DNA of 13,556 bases, taken from Bacteroidota bacterium. GTDB taxonomy: Bacteria; Bacteroidota; Bacteroidia; 2-12-FULL-35-15. The translations under genes were made by a program, and so were the position numbers. The notes under the pieces are model-generated. The model saw only the letters and a program-made list of their open reading frames with translations, ran no database searches and was not told where the DNA came from. Where the stretch lies: the NCBI GenBank assembly GCA_026391935.1, contig JAPLDC010000037.1, positions 1-13,556 of the forward strand. Direction: 5' to 3'. Shown piece by piece: positions 13,250 through 13,556 of the stretch. The first letter of the stretch is position 1. The number at the start of each line of letters is the position of its first letter.

Positions 13250-13556
13250 TTAGGGCTGAACATCCATTGACTTAAAATATTCAATAATCGCTTGTTTTAT
13301 TATTACTTGCTGTTGTTCCGGTTTTAACGGGGGCAATTTTTCTGACGTTTTCCAGTGCGGCCAACCGTCTTTGTCTAATCCCTCATATTCATAATATCCA
13401 TAAGGAGAAAGCAATGTGCAAATAGCAATGTGCAGTACATCTAATTTCTCATTCTTTGAGAGCTGTATCTTTCCTTTTCCTAATTCTTGCAATCCAATAA
13501 TAAAAAGCACTCCTTGCATATCAATATCGCTGCCAAATTGTTTTGCGATATGTTTA
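13250..13556 (-). CDS. Conserved hypothetical protein, 5' end beyond the window
   Basis: The frame is open from the stop at 13250-13252 to the window edge. About 101 residues are visible, and reading upstream of the internal ATG at 13519 gives 'KHIAKQFGSDID' without a stop, so 13519 need not be the start. The visible part has a hydrophobic helix ('DMQGVLFIIGLQELG'), a helix with 'KLDVLHIAICTLLSPYGYYEYEG', an aromatic motif 'DGWPHW' and a C-terminal helix ('QQQVIIKQAIIEYF'). There is no signal peptide or Cys/His metal cluster in the visible part. It recalls short uncharacterised Bacteroidota proteins with 'GYYE..G.D.DGWPHW', but I cannot assign a function. No terminator separates it from the convergent lipoprotein gene. 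Confidence 0.7.
   Translation of the reverse strand, partial: KHIAKQFGSDIDMQGVLFIIGLQELGKGKIQLSKNEKLDVLHIAICTLLSPYGYYEYEGLDKDGWPHWKTSEKLPPLKPEQQQVIIKQAIIEYFKSMDVQP

Noticed and set aside
1..13556. CRISPR array, toxin-antitoxin pair or defence operon.
   Set aside because: There are no regularly spaced repeats and no recognisable effector, toxin or nuclease genes. The only accessory DNA is the element end at the left.

Overview
The window looks like chromosomal DNA of an AT-rich member of the Bacteroidota. The evidence is a type IX secretion (Por) C-terminal sorting domain on a large secreted protease, Bacteroidota-type promoter boxes (TTTG, about 20 bases, TAnnTTTG), a Bacteroidota-style integrase, a PheS with a lineage-typical Cys4 insert, and few Shine-Dalgarno-like sites. 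No species can be named from the sequence alone.

Left end (1 to about 2075): the end of a probable integrative element. It carries a RepL-like winged-helix protein gene (+) and a convergent tyrosine recombinase gene (-), separated by a hairpin. The integrase gene sits just outside the 3' end of a tRNA-Asn(GTT) gene, and two 10-base repeats spaced 11 bases apart lie between them. The rest of the element lies off the left edge.

Middle (2079 to about 7600): chromosomal genes. A PfkB-family sugar kinase (+) converges on a Tat-exported Mn-type superoxide dismutase (-), with a perfect 22-bp hairpin between them. A stand-alone biotin carrier protein (-) is divergent from an 883-residue secreted C10 cysteine protease (+). 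The protease carries a PKD domain, a GGTTW-repeat beta-propeller-like region and a T9SS sorting domain, and is followed by a strong terminator.

Right part (7663 to 13556): an M1-family lipoprotein aminopeptidase gene (+) is broken by a single-base frameshift at an A run near 9631-9636. A dispersed-type palindromic repeat follows. On the minus strand, a cyclophilin-type peptidyl-prolyl isomerase gene, pheS and a TPR gene run in that order and may be co-transcribed. A small lipoprotein gene (+) abuts, stop to stop, a conserved hypothetical gene (-) that runs off the right edge.

Most of the chromosomal part is housekeeping (PheS, tRNA-Asn, biotin carrier, sugar kinase) plus envelope or export functions (Tat-SOD, T9SS protease, M1 lipoprotein, exported PPIase). 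The C10 and M1 peptidases together could support extracellular protein breakdown: endoproteolysis outside, then aminopeptidase trimming at the cell surface or in the periplasm. That link is inferred from neighbourhood only. I see no complete new defence or mobile system. The most notable items are the element junction with its non-canonical integrase, and the frameshifted peptidase.
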